64,000 bases of DNA from an uncultured Aurantimonas sp. (GTDB lineage: Bacteria > Pseudomonadota > Alphaproteobacteria > Rhizobiales > Rhizobiaceae): the NCBI GenBank assembly GCA_947488615.1, contig CANKZU010000001.1, positions 372,001 through 436,000 of the forward strand. The letters are read 5' to 3'. Shown piece by piece: positions 60,559-64,000 of this stretch (position 1 is the first letter of the stretch; every line of letters starts with the position of its first letter). The position numbers and the translations under genes were made by a program. Under the pieces are notes generated by a model. It had not been told where the DNA came from. It searched no databases and worked only from the letters and a program-made list of their open reading frames with translations.

Positions 60559-61713
60559 ATGCCATCTTTGTTCGAATATCCCACCACACGTCGCTTTCTG
60601 CTTGGGGCGGGAGCGCTCCTCGGTGGATCGTCGGCGGTTCGCCTGGCGTTGGGCCAGGCGCCAACACCGCCTGCGGCCCCGCAGGAGGCCGCGGCTGACG
60701 GCAAACAACATGTTGGCCACCAGACATCCGAGGACGCACACAACACCCATGACGGCATGACCACGGTCGGCGAGGTGGATTACGAGCGTAACGGCTTCGA
60801 CCCGCATGACATCCTGACCGATTGGGACACCGGCACCGCTTCGCGTTTGCCGGACGGCGGTACGCTCAGGGAGTTCGATATCATTGCCGAAGACAAGGAG
60901 ATCGAGATCGCGCCGGGGATCTTCTTCCCCGCCTGGACCTATAATGGTCGGGTGCCCGGCCCGACCTTGCGGGTGGGCGAAGGCGATCGCATTCGCGTCC
61001 GCTTCCGCAATTTCGGCTCGCATCCGCACACGATGCATTTCCACGGCATCCATGCGGCACGGATGGACGGCGTTCCCGGCGCGGGCAACGTGCTGCCGGG
61101 CGGCGAGTTCACCTACGAGTTCGACGCTTTTCCCTTCGGCTGTCACCTCTATCACTGTCATTCGGTGCCGCTGAAGCGGCACATCCACAAGGGGCTTTAC
61201 GGCGCCTTCATCATCGATCCGGACCCGGCTCGTCACATCGAACTCGCCGATGTCGCCCGCTCGCGCGTTCTCGGCTCCCCTGAAAACGCGCTCTGGCAGG
61301 AGTTCGTTCTGGTGATGAACGGCTTCGACACCAACTTCGACGAGGAGAACGAGGTTTATGCGGTCAATTCGATCGCGCACGCCTACTCCAAGCGTCCCAT
61401 CGTCGTCGATAGAGCTCGGCCGATCCGACTGTACGTGATCAACCTGACCGAGTTCGACCCGATCAACTCGCTGCACCTGCATGCAAATTTCTTCGACTAT
61501 TTCGATCACGGAACGACGCTGACACCGACGCTGAAGACAGTCGACACGATCATGCAGTGCCAGGGTCAGCGCGGTATCGCCGAGATCAGTTTCAGGGACC
61601 ACGAGCCGGGCCTCTACATGTTCCATGCCCATCAGTCGGAATTCGCCGAACTCGGCTGGATGAGCCTCTTCGACGTACGGGATGACGCGCAGCAACAGAC
61701 ACGGAAAGGGTGA
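60559..61713 (+). CDS. Tat-exported multicopper oxidase
   Basis: A 384-residue two-domain multicopper oxidase. The N-terminus has a twin-arginine motif (TTRRFLLGAGALLGG). Copper ligands are HPHTMHFHG and GCHLYHCHSVPLKRHIHKG in the first domain, the latter with a type 1 cysteine and histidine, and SLHLHANFF and MFHAHQSEFAELGW in the second, which lacks a type 1 cysteine. A His-rich stretch (HVGHQTSEDAHNTHDG) follows the signal. ATG 60559 has AGGAG upstream. Its stop is five bases before the ZIP gene. The substrate, perhaps a metal ion such as Mn(II), Fe(II) or Cu(I), is unknown. Confidence 0.92.
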   Translation: MPSLFEYPTTRRFLLGAGALLGGSSAVRLALGQAPTPPAAPQEAAADGKQHVGHQTSEDAHNTHDGMTTVGEVDYERNGFDPHDILTDWDTGTASRLPDGGTLREFDIIAEDKEIEIAPGIFFPAWTYNGRVPGPTLRVGEGDRIRVRFRNFGSHPHTMHFHGIHAARMDGVPGAGNVLPGGEFTYEFDAFPFGCHLYHCHSVPLKRHIHKGLYGAFIIDPDPARHIELADVARSRVLGSPENALWQEFVLVMNGFDTNFDEENEVYAVNSIAHAYSKRPIVVDRARPIRLYVINLTEFDPINSLHLHANFFDYFDHGTTLTPTLKTVDTIMQCQGQRGIAEISFRDHEPGLYMFHAHQSEFAELGWMSLFDVRDDAQQQTRKG

Positions 61714-61718
61714 TCGGG

Positions 61719-62873
61719 ATGAACCGCACCATTCTTCAAATCGTTCTTCCCATCCTTTTGATCGTCGCAGTCGCGGCTGCCTTTCTGGCCAGCGATCCCT
61801 TTGGCTCCTTGAACGGAGGGACACCACCCACCGAAGAGTTGACAGTCGAGCGAACCGTCCTCGACGGCAATGGCATCGCGCTGCGCGTCCGCGCCGGCGG
61901 ATCCGAACCGATGACCATCGCCCAATTGCAGGTCGACGGCGCCTATTGGACCTTCACGCAGGAGCCGTCCGGAGCGCTGGAGCGCCTGAGCAACGCGTGG
62001 CTGCGTATTCCCTACGCCTGGGTGCAGGGTGAAACCCACCATGTGACCCTGCTGACATCGAGCGGAGTCACCTTCGATCACACCATCGATGTCGCCATCG
62101 CAACGCCCGTCGCGACAACCGGCATGCTCGGCGCTTTCGGCCTCATCGGATTGTTCGTCGGCGTTGTTCCCGTCGCGCTCGGCATGCTGTTCTATCCCGC
62201 GCTTCGTTCCGGCGGTACGCGGACGTTTCAGTTCGCCCTCGCACTGACGATCGGACTGCTGGCGTATCTGCTGATCGATACGCTCGAGGAAGCACTGGAA
62301 CTGGCGGGCGAAGCCGCGCCCGGCTTCCACGGCGGCGTTCTGGTCTGGCTTGTCGCGGCGCTAACATTCGCGGTGCTGATGATGGTCGGCAGGCGGAAGG
62401 GCGGGACGTTGGAAGGCGTTGGCCTTGCCACCGCGATCTCACTGGGGATCGGCTTGCACAATCTGGGTGAGGGATTGGCCATCGGGTCCGCCTTCGCAAC
62501 AGGATCGGCGGCTCTCGGTTCGTTCCTGGTGCTGGGTTTCACCCTGCATAATCTGACCGAGGGCATCGGCATCGTGGCGCCGATGACGAAAAAGCGGCCG
62601 AGCCTGTGGATTTTCGCCGCCCTGGCGGCCCTGGCCGGGTTGCCCGCCGTCGCCGGCGTCTGGATCGGCAGCTATGCCTTCTCGCCACATTGGGCGGCTC
62701 TGGCCTTCGCCGTGGGCGCTGGCGCGATCCTCCAGGTCATCATCGAGGTCGGCGCGCTCTTGATCCGCCAGGCACGGACCGAGGGGCAGCCCTGGCTGTC
62801 GGGCACCGCGCTGTCCGGCATCGGCGTCGGAGCGGTGGCGATGTACGCGACCGCGCTGCTCGTCCAGATCTGA
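61719..62873 (+). CDS. ZIP-family metal transporter with N-terminal extracytoplasmic domain
   Basis: A 384-residue protein. One membrane segment (residues 5-25) leads to a domain of about 100 residues with strand-like pattern (LTVERTVLDGNGIALRV, YWTFTQEPSGAL), then about eight membrane segments. The ZIP signatures are LHNLGEGLAIGSAFATG and LHNLTEGIGIVAPM, supplying the His and Glu metal ligands. ZIP proteins move divalent metals such as Zn, Fe or Mn into the cytoplasm. ATG 61719 has AAAGGG upstream and sits next to the oxidase stop, so the two are coupled. Confidence 0.9.
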   Translation: MNRTILQIVLPILLIVAVAAAFLASDPFGSLNGGTPPTEELTVERTVLDGNGIALRVRAGGSEPMTIAQLQVDGAYWTFTQEPSGALERLSNAWLRIPYAWVQGETHHVTLLTSSGVTFDHTIDVAIATPVATTGMLGAFGLIGLFVGVVPVALGMLFYPALRSGGTRTFQFALALTIGLLAYLLIDTLEEALELAGEAAPGFHGGVLVWLVAALTFAVLMMVGRRKGGTLEGVGLATAISLGIGLHNLGEGLAIGSAFATGSAALGSFLVLGFTLHNLTEGIGIVAPMTKKRPSLWIFAALAALAGLPAVAGVWIGSYAFSPHWAALAFAVGAGAILQVIIEVGALLIRQARTEGQPWLSGTALSGIGVGAVAMYATALLVQI

Positions 62874-63054
62874 CGATACAGCCGCGACGGAGAATAGGAT
62901 CCCCCTGATCGGGCGCGGTCCGCAAAAATACAACGATCGCGTGCCGCCAGCGGCGGCGCGTGATCCGCGACCAAGCAGCGGGGATGATGCGCCAGCGCCA
63001 AAGCACGATGGCGATCCATGCACTGACGATGACAAAGCAGATTTTTGCGTAAGC

Positions 63055-63129
63055 TGGAGCGGGCGATGGGGATCGAACCCACGACATCAAGCTTGGGAAG
63101 CTTGCGTTCTACCGCTGAACTACGCCCGC
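63055..63129 (-). tRNA. tRNA-Gly (anticodon CCC)
   Basis: Read on the minus strand: acceptor GCGGGCG pairs with CGCCCGC, the anticodon arm CAAGC-TTCCCAA-GCTTG gives CCC, and the T arm GTGGG-TTCGATC-CCCAT (one G-T pair) is standard. CCA is encoded. 75 bases. Confidence 0.96.
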
Positions 63130-63268
63130 GCTCCGGCCGGGACCATGACCGGCCGCCGGTTCCGCGTCAAGATGCTTGGGGGCCGTGATCAGCATCGCTG
63201 CGGAAAAGATCCGAACCGCGCCGCGAGGACATGGCCCTGGATGGGGAAATCCTGCGAGAGACCGTGGC

Positions 63269-63913
63269 TCAGCCACCGCCGCGAAGCGCCACGGCCTCCC
63301 GCGCAAGGCGGGTGATCTCCGCCCAGTCGCCGGCGGCGACCGCCGCCTTCGGCGCCACCCATGACCCGCCGACGCAAATGACGTTTGGCAGCGCGAGATA
63401 GTCCCGCACATTGTTCATGGACACACCACCGGTCGGGCAGAAACGCAAGGCGGGGAACACCGGAGCGATCGAGCGGAGGAAGGCGGCGCCGCCGATCTGT
63501 TCGGCCGGGAAGAATTTCAGCACCTCGTAGCCCTCTTCCAGCATAGCCATCAATTCGCTGGCCGTCGCCGAGCCGGGCAGCAGCGGCACATCGGAAGACC
63601 GGGCGGCGTCCAAAAGCTCGACCGTCGCCCCAGGGGAGACGATAAATTTCGCCCCGGCCTTGGCCGCGCGGTCGAATTGCTTCGGCTCGAGGATGGTGCC
63701 GGCGCCGCAGGCCGTTTCCGGAACTTCGCTGGTGATCGCCCGAATCGCGTCGAGGGCGGCCGGCGTGCGCAGCGTGACCTCGATCGCCTTCAGGCCGCCG
63801 GCGGCCAGGGCGCGCGCCAATTCGACGCCTTCAGCCGCGCTGTCCACCGCAACGACGGGAACGACCGGCTGGGCGGTCAGGATATGGAGCAGGTGCTTGG
63901 TTTTCTGAGCCAT
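63269..63913 (-). CDS. eda: KDPG/KHG aldolase
   Basis: A 214-residue class I aldolase splitting 2-keto-3-deoxy-6-phosphogluconate to pyruvate and glyceraldehyde 3-phosphate, the key Entner-Doudoroff step. The catalytic glutamate is in IEVTLRT, the PEP/pyruvate-binding block is CGAGTIL, and the Schiff-base lysine is in EVLKFFPAEQIGG; CPTGGVSMNN follows. ATG 63913 matches the family start; the frame opens further to 63973 without support. Pyruvate kinase earlier in the window belongs to the same central pathway. Confidence 0.95.
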   Translation of the reverse strand: MAQKTKHLLHILTAQPVVPVVAVDSAAEGVELARALAAGGLKAIEVTLRTPAALDAIRAITSEVPETACGAGTILEPKQFDRAAKAGAKFIVSPGATVELLDAARSSDVPLLPGSATASELMAMLEEGYEVLKFFPAEQIGGAAFLRSIAPVFPALRFCPTGGVSMNNVRDYLALPNVICVGGSWVAPKAAVAAGDWAEITRLAREAVALRGGG

Positions 63914-64000
63914 GGGGTCCGACCGTTGCAAATGAGGAGCTTTGGGCTCTAACGCATTTTTCGGCGGTGGCAAAATGCCCGGGTCGCGAGATCCGGCCGA

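Overview
The window is GC-rich, densely coded chromosomal DNA from an alphaproteobacterium, most likely of the order Hyphomicrobiales (Rhizobiales). The evidence is the set of lineage-typical genes: GapR (DUF2312), MucR, an Omp10-like lipoprotein, CpdR, homospermidine synthase, a class I lysyl-tRNA synthetase, a cysteine-free L36, an HWE/HisKA_2 kinase, an IbpA-type Hsp20, and an MmgR-like small RNA in the same gene context as in rhizobia. No phage, insertion sequence, CRISPR array or rRNA is visible. Two tRNAs are present, Val(GAC) and Gly(CCC).

Layout. 1-7200: end of an unknown gene, a TauE/SafE permease, an acyl-CoA ligase, two small DUF465 genes, purE-purK, rpmJ, a TPR protein and a LysE-type exporter. 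7200-13250: pyk with DUF1036, DUF1244, gapR, mucR and a DUF882 murein peptidase. 13500-20830: sigma-54 response regulator, M3 peptidase, BrnT-type toxin-antitoxin pair, Rsm22 methyltransferase, homospermidine synthase and an NTF2-fold protein. 20850-28950: SpoIIAA-like protein, Omp10-like lipoprotein, hemH, SPFH-NfeD pair, kdsD, an outer-membrane barrel and galU. 29170-40460: MltB-type transglycosylase, DUF459 protein, gltD and gltB separated by a vapBC module, and a sensor kinase. 40500-51850: membrane flippase-like protein, threonine aldolase, Rmf-like small protein, hsp20, lipase-like hydrolase, hisN, MmgR-like sRNA, N-formylglutamate amidohydrolase, cpdR, tRNA-Val, prfC, a GH13 enzyme and a TerB-like protein. 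52000-64000: orphan membrane protein, lysK, and the manganese region, then tRNA-Gly and eda.

The most unusual region is 54939-62873. An 816-bp sequence, identical as far as can be read, occurs twice in direct orientation (54939-55754 and 59662-60477). It holds the last 53 codons of lysK, a complete mntR and an E. coli-like MntR operator. Between the copies lies a complete manganese ABC transporter operon (mntABCD). After the second copy come a Tat-exported multicopper oxidase and a ZIP-family transporter with an added extracytoplasmic domain. Each mntR copy is therefore divergent from a different metal gene set, and each set has the same operator in front of it. The 4723-bp unit could arise from, or resolve to, a circle by homologous recombination. 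The oxidase-ZIP pair is the best candidate here for a little-described, MntR-controlled metal system.
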